From Rhodospirillales bacterium (GTDB lineage Bacteria > Pseudomonadota > Alphaproteobacteria > Rhodospirillales > Rhodospirillaceae), in assembly GCA_028278135.1 (NCBI GenBank), contig JANQEW010000029.1:124001-188000 (forward strand): a stretch of DNA of 64,000 bases. The letters run 5' to 3'. A program made the position numbers and the translations under genes. This document shows positions 1-10,166 of this stretch, piece after piece. Each line of letters starts with the position of its first letter. Within the stretch, counting starts at the first letter, position 1. The notes under the pieces were generated by a model. That model did no database searches. It saw only the letters and a list, made by a program, of their open reading frames with translations, and had not been told where the DNA came from.

Positions 1-1
1 C

Positions 2-1279
2 AAAGAAGAGCTTCTTAGCATGACTCGTCTGACTTACCAGGAGCTCGCTGTTCGTGTGATGCTGCCGTTCGTCGGCACCGCCTTGACCGAAAATGAACTA
101 ACAGATCTCGTAGAGGCTGGCTGTCTGTCTTTTCGCCACCCCGCTGTGGCGCCTTTAAAGCAACTAGATTGTAACAGATGGCTCTGTGAGCTTTTCCATG
201 GGCCAACACTAGCTTTCAAGGACTACGCCCTGCAATTGCTCGGGCATATACTGGCGAGTATTTTATATCGCAGTGAACAACGTGTAGTCATACTTGGCGC
301 AACGTCTGGCGATACAGGTTCAGCTGCTATAGAGGCTTTTCGTGATTGCGCTGCTGTAGAAGTCTTTGTCCTCCATCCGCACGGGCTCGTGTCTTCCATA
401 CAGCGTAGGCAGATGACAACAGTCCAGGCGGATAACATCCATAATATTGCCGTCACAGGGACATTTGATGACTGCCAAGCCCTTGTAAAGGGATTATTTA
501 ACGATGTCTCGTTTCGTGAAACCATGAATCTGTCAGCCGCAAACTCTATCAACTGGGGACGGATTATGGCACAGGTTGTTTACTACTTTTGGGCTGTTCT
601 TGCGATTGGAGGGCCTTTTCGGACGGTTGCGTTTGCAATACCAACTGGCAACTTTGGAAACGTTTTTGCCGGTTACGTGGCACGAGCAATGGGCCTCCCG
701 ATAGGACTATTTGTTGTCGGTTCAAATCGAAACGATATATTAACTCGTTTTTTTACAACAGGAAGGATGTCAGTTCGGCCCGTGGTACAGACGGTCAGTC
801 CTAGCATGGATATCCAGGTTGCCTCAAACTTCGAAAGGTTACTCTTCGAAATATATGCTCGAGACGGGTCAGTGGTTGAACGGTTGATGACTCAGTTTTA
901 CGAGACAGGAAGCTTTTCCATTGCGAGTCATTCTCTCAAAGACATTCGTGGACTTTTTCACGGCTGTGCCTTCACCGATGACGAGACGAAGGCTGCCATT
1001 GCCCAGGTCTATGCTATGACGGGCGAATTGGTGGACCCACATACGGCAATTGGCATAGCAGCGGCGCGCGCCACCTTGGTGGAGTCCGAAATGCCGATCG
1101 TCACGCTTGCTACAGCCCATCCCGCCAAGTTTCCTCGTGTGCTTCGGGAAGCCACTGGCCAGCAAGCAGCGTTGCCTGTGCATCTGAAGGACCTACTGCA
1201 CCGAGAAGAACGTTTCGTTGTTCTGCCAGCTGACTTAGCGGTGGTACGGGAATACATTCGCCTTCATGCAAGGAGGTGA
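2..1279 (+). CDS. thrC: Threonine synthase, 5' end outside window
   Basis: PLP enzyme that turns O-phosphohomoserine into threonine, the last step of threonine synthesis. The PLP lysine is visible in GPTLAFKDYALQLLG, followed by the SGDTGSAA phosphate-binding loop. The frame is already open at base 2, and the residues ahead of the first Met (base 20), KEELLS, fit the family, which usually starts about 50 residues earlier with an STRG segment. The gene is therefore cut by the window edge and the Met at 20 is not the start. The stop lies inside the ribosome binding site of the next gene, an M16 peptidase, as in many alphaproteobacteria. Confidence 0.95.
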   Translation, partial: KEELLSMTRLTYQELAVRVMLPFVGTALTENELTDLVEAGCLSFRHPAVAPLKQLDCNRWLCELFHGPTLAFKDYALQLLGHILASILYRSEQRVVILGATSGDTGSAAIEAFRDCAAVEVFVLHPHGLVSSIQRRQMTTVQADNIHNIAVTGTFDDCQALVKGLFNDVSFRETMNLSAANSINWGRIMAQVVYYFWAVLAIGGPFRTVAFAIPTGNFGNVFAGYVARAMGLPIGLFVVGSNRNDILTRFFTTGRMSVRPVVQTVSPSMDIQVASNFERLLFEIYARDGSVVERLMTQFYETGSFSIASHSLKDIRGLFHGCAFTDDETKAAIAQVYAMTGELVDPHTAIGIAAARATLVESEMPIVTLATAHPAKFPRVLREATGQQAALPVHLKDLLHREERFVVLPADLAVVREYIRLHARR

Positions 1280-1287
1280 CGCTCTAC

Positions 1288-2592
1288 ATGACCATAGAAA
1301 TGACCACTCTGGAGAACGGTATGCGTATCGCCACCGATCGTATGGAAGCGGTCGAAACAGTCTCCCTTGGCGTATGGGTGGATGTCGGAACCCGTCACGA
1401 ACCAGCAGATCGTAATGGGATCTCACATCTTTTAGAGCATATGGCCTTCAAAGGAACACGCAAGCGCAGTGCTCTTGATATAGCGGTTGCAGTTGATAAT
1501 GTTGGTGGGCAGCTCAACGCCTATACATGCCGTGAGCACACCGCTTACTACGCAAAAGTCTTACGGGAAGATACCGCACTAGCGATTGATATTGTTGCTG
1601 ATGTTCTGCAAAACTCTCTCCTAGATCCAGAAGATCTACGAAGAGAACAACAGGTAGTTGTACAAGAAATCAATCAGACTCTGGATACGCCAGACGACAT
1701 TATCTTCGATTACTTTCAGTTAGCAGCGTATCCTAATCAAGCACTCGGGCGTTCTGTGTTGGGACGAGCAGAGATGGTACGTTCGATGAACTGTGATATT
1801 GTGGCGGACTTTATGAGGGCGCATTATTCTGCTCGACGGATGGTACTATCCGCCGCAGGTCGGGTAGACCATGATCAGCTTGTTTGGTTGGCCAACCAGG
1901 CCTTCACGGAGTTGCCACCACACAAGCCAGGTGTTGCAGAGGCTGCCCGTTACACGGGTGGTAACTGGCGTGAAGAGCGAGATCTGGAACAGGTTCACAT
2001 TGTGTTAGGATTTAATGGCGTTTCTTATAATGACCCAGATTTTTACACAGCATCCGTTCTGTCAGCTCTCATGGGTGGTGGCATGTCATCCCGTCTCTTT
2101 CAGGAAGTACGCGAGAAACGTGGGCTGGCATATGCCGTTTCTTCTTTTACCGTGCCTTATCAGGATGCCGGTTTGTTTGGCGTTTATGTTGGAACAGGTG
2201 AGGAAGATGTTGTCGAACTGATTCCAGTGTTGTGCCAGGAGCTGGTTAAGCTGACCGCCCAGGTTACTGAAATGGAAATACGTCGGGCACAAGCTCAGGT
2301 CAGAGCCGGATTACTCATGGCGCTGGAAAGCAGTGGGTCACGATGTGAACAGCTGGCTCGTCAACTTTTGGTCTATGGTCGACCAATTTCTGTACAGGAA
2401 GCTGTGTCTCGGGTAGAAGCCGCGGATAGCACAGCTGTGACTCGACTCGCTCATAGGATTTTGCGCAGCCCACTGACATTTGCCGCTCTTGGTCCTATTG
2501 GGAAACTCGAATCCTTCGATTGCATTCGCAGTCGTCTGCCAGAGACTGAGGCTGTGGCACAAGAGGAGTCTGCAAGTGCCACGACCGAATAG
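1288..2592 (+). CDS. M16 family zinc peptidase (mitochondrial-processing-peptidase-like)
   Basis: Zinc metallopeptidase of the pitrilysin/MPP family, about 434 residues, the usual size of the bacterial single-domain form. The inverted zinc motif HLLEH lies in GISHLLEHMAFKGT near residue 48, with the distal glutamate in the QQVVVQEINQT segment. The C-terminal half carries the inactive-domain motif region around GMSSRLFQEVREKRGLAY. A GTG at 1276 overlaps the AAGGAGG ribosome binding site (1270-1276), so I prefer the ATG at 1288, 11 bases after it. It is probably co-translated with thrC. The natural substrate of this family in bacteria is not known to me. Confidence 0.93.
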   Translation: MTIEMTTLENGMRIATDRMEAVETVSLGVWVDVGTRHEPADRNGISHLLEHMAFKGTRKRSALDIAVAVDNVGGQLNAYTCREHTAYYAKVLREDTALAIDIVADVLQNSLLDPEDLRREQQVVVQEINQTLDTPDDIIFDYFQLAAYPNQALGRSVLGRAEMVRSMNCDIVADFMRAHYSARRMVLSAAGRVDHDQLVWLANQAFTELPPHKPGVAEAARYTGGNWREERDLEQVHIVLGFNGVSYNDPDFYTASVLSALMGGGMSSRLFQEVREKRGLAYAVSSFTVPYQDAGLFGVYVGTGEEDVVELIPVLCQELVKLTAQVTEMEIRRAQAQVRAGLLMALESSGSRCEQLARQLLVYGRPISVQEAVSRVEAADSTAVTRLAHRILRSPLTFAALGPIGKLESFDCIRSRLPETEAVAQEESASATTE

Positions 2593-2701
2593 CCGCTACA
2601 CCTACCGCAGTGGTGTGTGGTACGAGGCAAAGAAACGGCGCGCCGTCGCCATGAGGAGTGCATCGCACCATACACACGGATATTAACTCAGAATAATTTC
2701 T

Positions 2702-3274
2702 TTATAATTGCTTTTTAGTTAACTCTATTCTCCATTTAATAGAACATCCCATACTAGGAAATTGTTCCTGTGGGCCGGAACCGCTCTGAACGATGACGCG
2801 CATCGCTTCAAAAAGATCCCGACGCAGATCTGATGGACCGGTTTCCTTACGTGAAGCATCAAGCCGCCCGCGGTATTGGAGTTCTAGCTTATCGTTGAAA
2901 CCAAAGAACTCTGGCGTGCAAACTACTTCATAAGACCGCGCGACATCCTGGGTCTCATCAATGACATAGGGAAATGAAAAATTGTGCTGGCGGGCAAAGC
3001 TCTTCATCTTTTCAAAAGAATCTTCTGGGTACTGGGTGAAATCATTTGACATTACGGCAATAGCTCCAACTCCTTGCTCTTGCAAGGCACGCACATCTCT
3101 GACAACACGGCCAATTACAGCGCGTACGTAGGGACAATGATTACAGAGAAACATGACGAGCGTGCCTTTTGACCCGCGTATCTCAGCGAGACTATGCATT
3201 CTGTCATCCACTCCCCTGAGATTGAAATCAATAGCCTTCCAACCAAAATGACAGACTGGTGTTTCAACTGCCAT
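2702..3274 (-). CDS. Thioredoxin-fold (redoxin) protein with CNHC motif
   Basis: A 190-residue thioredoxin-like protein of the AhpC/TSA-redoxin group. The active-site motif is FLCNHCPYV near residue 44, a CxxC variant typical of this uncharacterised subfamily, which also has the conserved end SMGCSIKW seen here near residue 175. No signal peptide or membrane segment is visible, so it is probably cytoplasmic. The start ATG at 3274 has a good AAGGAG site 8 bases upstream. It faces the M16 peptidase gene tail to tail across about 110 bases. The redox partner cannot be read from the sequence. Confidence 0.85.
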   Translation of the reverse strand: MAVETPVCHFGWKAIDFNLRGVDDRMHSLAEIRGSKGTLVMFLCNHCPYVRAVIGRVVRDVRALQEQGVGAIAVMSNDFTQYPEDSFEKMKSFARQHNFSFPYVIDETQDVARSYEVVCTPEFFGFNDKLELQYRGRLDASRKETGPSDLRRDLFEAMRVIVQSGSGPQEQFPSMGCSIKWRIELTKKQL

Positions 3275-3444
3275 GCCTCATCTCCTTTGATACCCCTTAA
3301 CTAGGGCTGTTATAGCGGATCAGAATGGGATTACGCAATGATGACGCAATGAGGTAAAGTTCAAGCAATGAACGGTGCTTCTCATGCGGATGATCGCTGG
3401 GAAATCATTCTCTCTCGTGGTGGGTCCTCTGGCCCACTTTAGGC

Positions 3445-3472
3445 GGGCCATGACACGAGGTGGGCCATGACA
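3445..3472. repeat. Direct repeat spanning the hpnE start codon
   Basis: The 11-mer GGGCCATGACA occurs at 3445-3455 and 3462-3472, separated by six bases that hold the GAGGTGG-like ribosome binding site. The second copy contains the hpnE ATG (3467). Confidence 0.9.
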
Positions 3473-4741
3473 GTACACATCATAGGGGCAGGTATTGCGG
3501 GTTTAGCGTGTGCAATGGTACTCACGGTAGCTGGGAAACAGGTAGTGGTTTATGAACATGCTCGTGTTGCGGGTGGTCGTTGCAGAAGTTTCTACTCAAA
3601 AAATATTGATCGGCACATTGACAACGGTACGCATTTAATACTTAGTGCTAATACACGCGCTTTAAAATGGATCAACAATCTCAACTGCAACCACAGTTTT
3701 ACTGTGATAGCGCCCGCTGTTTTCCCCTTTCTTGATATGAAGAACGGCGATCGCTGGACACTGCAGCCTAACGGCGGGCGGCTACCATGGTGGTATATGT
3801 GCGCCGATCGTCGTGTCGCTGGGAGTCGTTTGATCGACTACTTATCAGTTTATCGTTTGTGGGGAGCCCGGAGGGGCAGAGATGGTCTGACTGTAGCAGA
3901 CTGCTTGAGTGGCCCTTTAATGCGACGTTTATGGAAACCATTAACAGAAGCGACTCTTAATACTGAGCCTGAGGTAGCTTCCGCAGCTCTGTTTGCCAGA
4001 GTGATAGGCAACAGTCTGATACGGGGCGAACAGGCTTGCCGCCCGTATCTGGCCCGTCACGGTCTGATGCCCGCACTCATTGAACCAGCTATTCGCAAAA
4101 TTATGATCGCTGGCGGTACAGTTTGCTTTGGGGCTCGCTTGCGTACTCTCTCCGCCATGGGAAAAACCATACGGTTATTCTTTGAAACAGCAGGGGCTGT
4201 CGAAACAAAAAAGGGCGACAGTGTGGTGCTTGCTCTGCCCCCATGGAGTCTGGCAAAGATATGGCCTGGGTTACCAATGCCGAAAGATTTTCGAGCAATC
4301 GTCAACGTGCATTACCGTTTGAAGAGACCTGTCAAACTCCCAGGAGGGGGCAGATTTCTAGCCGTTGTCGGTGGACTGGCGCAATGGTTATTTGTTCGTG
4401 ATGATGTGTTATCTGTGACGGTCAGTGCCGCAAACACGCTTGCCACACAGAGCAGTGCCGTGATCTCAGAACGGATTTGGGCTGATTGTGCCGCTATTCT
4501 CAAACTTTGCGTGACAAAAATACCACCATCAATAGTTATAAAAGAAAAGAGAGCCACATTGGCTCATACACCTGCTGCAGACAACCGGACCGTCCCCTTG
4601 CCACCTTTGCCAGGCTTAGTGTTTGCTGGCGACTGGACCTGTTCCCATCTCCCAAATACTATTGAGGCGGCTATCACTTCAGGTGTGCGGGCGGCGGCTC
4701 ACGTGCTGGGCCATGTCTCAGACGTACCATCCCAATGCTGA
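3467..4741 (+). CDS. hpnE: Hydroxysqualene dehydroxylase HpnE (FAD amine-oxidase fold)
   Basis: Flavoprotein of the phytoene-desaturase-like group that reduces hydroxysqualene to squalene in hopanoid synthesis. The FAD dinucleotide fold starts at residue 4 with IIGAGIAGLACA, followed by VAGGRCRSF. The C-terminal FAD motif is LVFAGDWTCSHLPNTIEAA. Length 424 is normal. In most hopanoid makers it is the third gene of hpnC-hpnD-hpnE; neither partner is present here, so it stands alone between a thioredoxin-fold gene and nadK. The start context GGGCCATGACA is duplicated 17 bases upstream (3445-3455 and 3462-3472), giving an extra out-of-use ATG at 3450. Confidence 0.88.
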   Translation: MTVHIIGAGIAGLACAMVLTVAGKQVVVYEHARVAGGRCRSFYSKNIDRHIDNGTHLILSANTRALKWINNLNCNHSFTVIAPAVFPFLDMKNGDRWTLQPNGGRLPWWYMCADRRVAGSRLIDYLSVYRLWGARRGRDGLTVADCLSGPLMRRLWKPLTEATLNTEPEVASAALFARVIGNSLIRGEQACRPYLARHGLMPALIEPAIRKIMIAGGTVCFGARLRTLSAMGKTIRLFFETAGAVETKKGDSVVLALPPWSLAKIWPGLPMPKDFRAIVNVHYRLKRPVKLPGGGRFLAVVGGLAQWLFVRDDVLSVTVSAANTLATQSSAVISERIWADCAAILKLCVTKIPPSIVIKEKRATLAHTPAADNRTVPLPPLPGLVFAGDWTCSHLPNTIEAAITSGVRAAAHVLGHVSDVPSQC

Positions 4742-4776
4742 ATGGCTGAATGAATGAAAGGCATATACGCTATTTT

Positions 4777-5547
4777 TTATGACGGAAATTGTTCCATGAG
4801 AATTCTCTCTTCCAGATTATGTTCTGGGTCAAACAATAACGTCATCGTAATACTGCGATCTTCACGCACGTGAACCGCTGTCACGTGTCGGACTTCTGTA
4901 TAGTCGGCCACGGCGCTGACAGGCCGTTTCAGCGGTTCTCTGACCTCAAAGTCAATAGAAACAGTGTGAGGCAGGAGCGCTCCAAGCCAGCGTCGTGGTC
5001 GGAAAGCACTGAGGGGAGTCAGGCCTAGCAGGTTCGCGCCTAGCGGCAGGATTGTCCCATGTGCCGAGAGATTGTAAGCGGTACTGCCAGCCGGTGTACA
5101 AACTAGAACCCCATCACAGACGAGTTCTTCTAACCGAATTCTCCTGTCTATCAGGACACGGATCTTAGCAGCCTGGCGAGTTTCGCGCAGCAAAGAGACT
5201 TCGTTAATAGCAAGTCCTTCTATCCTCTCACCGTTGAGACGATGAGCGGCCATACGGAGCGGGTGCAGCTGGACAGGTTCTGCTCGTTCCAAACAGACAG
5301 ACAGATCCTTATCATGAAAGTGGTTCATGAGGAAGCCAACCGTCCCACGGTTCATACCATAGATCGGTACGTTGCGGTACAGATGACGGTGCAAAGTCTC
5401 GAGCATGAAGCCATCGCCCCCTAGGGCCACAATAATATCTGCTTGCTCTGGTGGGACGTGCTTATAACGGCTTTGCAAGCGTTGTAACGCCTCCTGTGCC
5501 AACGGACTGTCTCCAGCGACGAATGAAAGCTTGTTGCTGACGAGCAT
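4777..5547 (-). CDS. nadK: NAD kinase
   Basis: ATP-dependent NAD kinase that makes NADP. The diagnostic GGDG motif is in [15 protein letters not shown], followed by [13 protein letters not shown], which holds the conserved NxGxxGFL. The 256-residue length matches the short alphaproteobacterial form. A TTG at 5586 would extend the frame by 13 residues, but the ATG at 5547 has an AAGG site at the right distance and the family usually begins just before the FVAxDSPxAQEA segment, as here. It is convergent with hpnE. Confidence 0.93.
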   Translation of the reverse strand: MLVSNKLSFVAGDSPLAQEALQRLQSRYKHVPPEQADIIVALGGDGFMLETLHRHLYRNVPIYGMNRGTVGFLMNHFHDKDLSVCLERAEPVQLHPLRMAAHRLNGERIEGLAINEVSLLRETRQAAKIRVLIDRRIRLEELVCDGVLVCTPAGSTAYNLSAHGTILPLGANLLGLTPLSAFRPRRWLGALLPHTVSIDFEVREPLKRPVSAVADYTEVRHVTAVHVREDRSITMTLLFDPEHNLEERILMEQFPS

Positions 5548-6101
5548 GACTGCCTTGTGCGTTGCAGGTACCAACGTAGGATGCAACGAGAGAGATTCCC
5601 GTCCTCATGCCTGCCATGATTCCCGTATAAGATGTTTTGAAGACTAGCGCACTTTGCGAGCAGTGAACAATAATATCCTCTCTAAATCCCTGACTCTGTC
5701 TGATTCTTCTCTCTTCATCTGAGGTTTCTGAGGCGAAAGCGGGCATACCGCTTCTTATTGTTGCCCGAAAAAAGAGAATAGCAAACACACAATTACATTT
5801 AAACCGCTATATACATCTTTTGAGACCCTTGCGACAGCTAAACTTTTTTCACCCTATGATACAAATTCTCTCAATCTCTGTGAGCAAGAAAATTTTTCTA
5901 AAAATCTAGAGCAAAAAATTTGATCCATAAAAGAAAAATAAGTAATTATCAAATATAAATTTAAAATATTGGATCAATTTAATAAAATTATTACGATTTT
6001 AACAATTGCAATTAAATTATTATGAAGTTTATTTCTTCGCTGTAATCACCTTTCTTGTCAATTGGTATGATAACCGTTATAAACGGCGGCATTGGCTGCG
6101 A
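5548..6101. other. Non-coding spacer, AT-rich toward its right end
   Basis: No convincing gene. From about 5850 to 6030 the DNA is much more AT-rich than its surroundings. It contains an inverted repeat with 8-base arms, TTGATCCA at 5920-5927 and TGGATCAA at 5970-5977, about 42 bases apart. It probably carries the promoter of the downstream transporter gene. Confidence 0.6.
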
Positions 6102-7304
6102 ATGACTCCCATGGTAACTCGCTTTTCTGTTGTTCAGTGTTGGTTATCAGCAACGCCTATTGGCTTGCGGTTAGCGGTGTTTTATGCGGCGATGTTCGTC
6201 GCTATGGGTGTGCATCTACCCTTCTGGCCTGTTTGGCTCAAAGCGCAAGGACTGAGTGACTCAGAAATAGGCCTGGTTGTTGGAGTGGGCATGGGTGCCC
6301 GTGTCATTGCCAACCCGCTTGTGGCCCATTGGGTCGAGCGTAAAGGACAGCAAATTTATCTGATGCGCATACTCGCAGCCTTCAGTGTAGTTTTATGCGC
6401 CTTGTTCACGGTCGTTGACGGCTTCTGGCCCCTGCTCCTTCTCAGTGCCACCTGGCTTGCCATCTTTACGGCAATTATGCCATTAGGAGAAAGTATTACA
6501 TTATTTACAGCGTATGCTCGTCATCTCGACTATGGCAGAATCCGCCTCTGGGGCTCCCTGAGCTTCATGATGGCATCGATGGTCGGCGGTGTTTTCCTTG
6601 CTGATCACTCTCCAGCGGTGATTCTGTGGATTCTAATGAGCGGCATGATTCTGACTCTTATCTCTTGCTTGCTTGTTGGGGGCATTTCACCCTCGACTCA
6701 GAGCAGTCTTCATTCAGCTGCTTTCCGGCAGGCGCTAACAGACTATCGCTATTGGCTGTTCCTCGCCTCTGCCAGTCTCATTAATGCGAGCCATAACATC
6801 TATTATAGTTTTGCTACCTTACATTGGCAACGCGCTGGTATTTCTCCCACTGTTATAGGTGGATTGTGGGCTGAAGCTGTCATGGCAGAAGTGTTGTTGT
6901 TCGCTTTTTCTAATACCATGGTCACATGGCTGCGGCCTGTTGGTCTTCTGATATTGGGTGGCTGTGCGGCCATGATTCGCTGGCTCATCCTTGGATCATC
7001 CACTCACCTTATAGTTCTTGTCGCTTCGCAACTTTTACACGCTTTTACATTTGGTGCCATTCACATTGGGGCAATGCACTTTTTGACGTGTGCTGTGCTA
7101 CCTGAAGCTTCAGCACGAGCCCAGGCTGTTTATGGCTCAGTGAGTATGGGGGCGGCTGTTGGGCTAGCGACTATGATCGCTGGTCCCCTTTACCAAGCCA
7201 TAGCAGGCAAGGCTTTTCATGTCTCTGCTGGACTCGCTGTGCTGGGTAGTCTCTTAGCAGTGCAATTGTACCGTCGCTGGCATGGAGAATTATTAGGCTC
7301 CTGA
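6102..7304 (+). CDS. MFS transporter, phenylpropionate/LacY-like family
   Basis: Integral inner-membrane protein of about 400 residues with roughly twelve hydrophobic segments. The N-terminal region (PFWPVWLKAQGLSDSEIGL) and the RIRLWGSLSF motif after helix 4 resemble the MFS_1-like group that includes the 3-phenylpropionate transporter HcaT and LacY. The frame is open to a TTG at 6006, but the 32 extra residues are polar and AT-rich and unlike the family, so I prefer ATG 6102 (or 6111, 3 codons later). Neither has a strong ribosome binding site. The substrate cannot be inferred. Confidence 0.82.
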   Translation: MTPMVTRFSVVQCWLSATPIGLRLAVFYAAMFVAMGVHLPFWPVWLKAQGLSDSEIGLVVGVGMGARVIANPLVAHWVERKGQQIYLMRILAAFSVVLCALFTVVDGFWPLLLLSATWLAIFTAIMPLGESITLFTAYARHLDYGRIRLWGSLSFMMASMVGGVFLADHSPAVILWILMSGMILTLISCLLVGGISPSTQSSLHSAAFRQALTDYRYWLFLASASLINASHNIYYSFATLHWQRAGISPTVIGGLWAEAVMAEVLLFAFSNTMVTWLRPVGLLILGGCAAMIRWLILGSSTHLIVLVASQLLHAFTFGAIHIGAMHFLTCAVLPEASARAQAVYGSVSMGAAVGLATMIAGPLYQAIAGKAFHVSAGLAVLGSLLAVQLYRRWHGELLGS

Positions 7305-7319
7305 ACTGGTTGTCAGTGT

Positions 7320-7339
7320 CAGTCAGGTCCAGTCAGGTC
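7320..7339. repeat. 10-bp exact tandem duplication
   Basis: CAGTCAGGTC occurs twice with no gap, 15 bases after the end of the MFS gene. Confidence 0.95.
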
Positions 7340-7498
7340 AGAGATCTTACACGTACGTACACGTACACGTACGTACCCTCTTTCTTCGCCCTCCACCTCC
7401 AAGATGCTCAGGATGCTCAGAAAGGGTCTCTGGTCCTGGTCAAGATGCTCTTCCTGCGTCACCGCTCATGGCAAGAGGCCGTAAGCTCACACATCCAT

Positions 7499-7526
7499 GT
7501 CCTGTCTTTCAGGTCCTGTCTTTCAT
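7499..7526. repeat. 14-bp tandem duplication with one mismatch
   Basis: GTCCTGTCTTTCAG (7499-7512) is followed directly by GTCCTGTCTTTCAT (7513-7526). Confidence 0.9.
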
Positions 7527-7684
7527 GATTTGTTCAAGATTGAGAGTAGTGAGCTCAATGCGCAGCGAACCGTAACGGCGGCAGCTAACGTATCTCCTCG
7601 TATTCGAATCTCCGTATCTCCTCCTCACCAGTCCTATGGGGAGCGCACAGTCACGGGCACCCTACCTACCTACATCCGGGTGTT

Positions 7685-7774
7685 TGGCGGAGGGAGTGGG
7701 ATTCGAACCCACGGTGCGTACACACGCACAACGGTTTTCGAGACCGCCCCGATCAACCACTCTGGCACCCCTCC
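7685..7774 (-). tRNA. tRNA-Ser (anticodon CGA)
   Basis: Reading the minus strand, a 90-base class II tRNA begins with GGAGGGG, which pairs with the CTCCCTCC region at the 3' end, and has an encoded CCA. The T arm GGTTCGAATCC is intact. The anticodon loop is CTCGAAA, giving CGA, which reads UCG serine codons. The long variable arm is built on the TGTGCGTGTGTACGCAC segment. Confidence 0.95.
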
Positions 7775-7928
7775 ACACCATGCACCCTGAAAACCAGACC
7801 TGTGTGCCGTGCTGATCCGCAATAACGGATACCAATTATGCCACGTGGCAACCTGCTTGTCAGGCCAGGGCTCTCTGCACGCGATACATTATGCCTAGGC
7901 CGACCTCTCCTGGAATCTCTCGAGAGTT

Positions 7929-8003
7929 TGGTGCCGAAGCGGGGATTCGAACCCCGGACCTACTGATTACGAATCAGGTGCTCTACCTCTGAGCTACTTC
8001 GGC
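7929..8003 (-). tRNA. tRNA-Thr (anticodon CGT)
   Basis: A 75-base tRNA on the minus strand with acceptor arm GCCGAAG paired to CTTCGGC, encoded CCA and T arm GGTTCGAATCC. The anticodon stem-loop CTGATTCGTAATCAG gives anticodon CGT, reading the ACG threonine codon. It lies 154 bases upstream (in minus orientation) of the tRNA-Ser gene, and the two may be co-transcribed. Confidence 0.96.
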
Positions 8004-8117
8004 ATTGCATCCTCATCATCGCCATACCGATATTAGTGGTACCTGGCAGCGCAAGAGGGACGGAGGCTGGATAGCCCCCGTCATAAGAGCACTGAGCTCT
8101 TTGATACACAAAGATAG

Positions 8118-9527
8118 CTATACACTGTAATATAGCTGAAATTCTATGGGATGCGGTGTATGCTCAAAACCATAGACATCCTCCCACTTCAGCTCAACAT
8201 AAGAGTCTAGAAATGTCTGTGTAAACACATCTCCTTTGAGCAGAAAGTCACGATCCTTCTCAAGTGCTTCCAGGGCTTGGCGTAAGCTACCACACACCGT
8301 AGGTACTCCGATCAGTTCTTCCGGCGGGAGGTCGTAGAGGTTTTTGTCCATGGGATCACCAGGATGGATCTTATTTTCAATTCCATCAAGACCTGCCATC
8401 AGCATAGCTGCGAAAGCCAGATAAGGATTGGCAGCAGGATCTGGAAAGCGTACTTCCACTCGCTTAGCCTCCGGACTCACAGCGTAGGGAATTCGGCAAG
8501 AGGCTGAACGGTTACGGGCAGAATAGGCAAGCAATACAGGAGCTTCAAAACCGGGAATCAAACGTTTATAACTATTGGTAGTAGGATTTGTAAAAGCATT
8601 CAACGCTTTCGCATGCTTGATGATGCCACCAATATAATAGAGGGCGATCTCTGATAAGTCAGCATAGCCAGAGCCACCGAAAAGGTGCTTACTCTTATGC
8701 CAAAGAGACTGGTGGACATGCATACCCGAGCCATTATCACCAAAAACAGGCTTTGGCATGAAGGTCGCTGTCTTTCCATAGGAAGCGGCGACATTGTGGA
8801 CTACATATTTGTAGATCTGTAAGTAATCAGCTGCACGGACGAGCGTTTCAAACTGCACGCCTAACTCCATTTGGGAGGGTGCGACCTCGTGATGATGCTT
8901 TTCAATTGCAAGCCCCATATCCCCCATAACAGTTAGCATTTCTGCCCGGAGGTCCTGCATAGAATCGACTGGTGCAACAGGAAAATAGCCTCCTTTGACG
9001 GCGGGACGATGCCCGGAGTTCCCTTCTGGAAAAACCTTGCTATTAGCATAGGGACCTTCCTCAGAGTCTATCTCATAAAAAACCCTGTTCATCTTCACTT
9101 CGAATCGAACATCTTCGAAGACAAAAAACTCGGCCTCAGGTCCAAAATAGGCCGTGTCAGCAATACCAGTAGACGCTAAATACACCTCCGCCTTTTTAGC
9201 AATGGAACGTGGGTCTCGCTCATACATCTGTCCAGTAGAAGGTTCTATGATATCACAGAACAGGATCATTAGAGGCTGTGCGGCAAAAGGATCCATTACC
9301 GCAGTTGTCAGATCGGGCTTTAAGAGCATATCTGACTCGTTAATGGTTTTCCAGCCAGCAATTGATGAGCCATCAAACATGAACCCATCCACTAAGCTTT
9401 CCTCTTTAATGGTGCGGACATGTTGAGCGGTATGTTGCCATTTACCCTTTGGGTCTGTAAAACGACAATCGACGTATTTAACGTCGTGTTCTTTTATCAT
9501 TTCAAGAACATGCTGAACATCGGACAT
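8118..9527 (-). CDS. glnA: Glutamine synthetase type I
   Basis: Makes glutamine from glutamate, ammonium and ATP. At 469 residues it has the standard GSI length. Visible motifs include [11 protein letters not shown], the metal-binding PEAEFFVF, the [10 protein letters not shown] region and NRSASCRIP. The adenylylation site is Tyr398 in [11 protein letters not shown], so activity should be controlled by GlnE, whose gene lies at about 51-54 kb. The frame extends upstream to 9569, but ATG 9527 (MSDVQHVL) is the family start. It follows glnB by about 100 bases, the usual glnB-glnA operon. Confidence 0.97.
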   Translation of the reverse strand: MSDVQHVLEMIKEHDVKYVDCRFTDPKGKWQHTAQHVRTIKEESLVDGFMFDGSSIAGWKTINESDMLLKPDLTTAVMDPFAAQPLMILFCDIIEPSTGQMYERDPRSIAKKAEVYLASTGIADTAYFGPEAEFFVFEDVRFEVKMNRVFYEIDSEEGPYANSKVFPEGNSGHRPAVKGGYFPVAPVDSMQDLRAEMLTVMGDMGLAIEKHHHEVAPSQMELGVQFETLVRAADYLQIYKYVVHNVAASYGKTATFMPKPVFGDNGSGMHVHQSLWHKSKHLFGGSGYADLSEIALYYIGGIIKHAKALNAFTNPTTNSYKRLIPGFEAPVLLAYSARNRSASCRIPYAVSPEAKRVEVRFPDPAANPYLAFAAMLMAGLDGIENKIHPGDPMDKNLYDLPPEELIGVPTVCGSLRQALEALEKDRDFLLKGDVFTQTFLDSYVELKWEDVYGFEHTPHPIEFQLYYSV

Positions 9528-9631
9528 GGATTCTGTTCCCACGCTTTTGTGTCTTTCGTGACGGCCCACTTAACCCTCAATCACATGAAAAAACGACCCC
9601 TCAGATAGCTCTGTATTGACGTCATGCGCTT

Positions 9632-10153
<522 letters not shown>

Positions 10154-10166
10154 TCAGTCTCAGATG

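Larger units (their letters stand above)
7305..7684. other. Spacer rich in short tandem duplications
   Basis: No gene is supported; the open frames here lack family resemblance. The stretch contains CAGTCAGGTC twice in tandem (7320-7339), an ACGTAC-based repeat (7351-7376), repeated GATGCTC words near 7400-7450, and a 14-base tandem pair with one mismatch at 7499-7526. Confidence 0.7.

Noticed and set aside
5462-5788. A 108-codon minus-strand frame overlapping the start of nadK
   Set aside because: It overlaps the N-terminal coding part of nadK in another frame and has no family resemblance.
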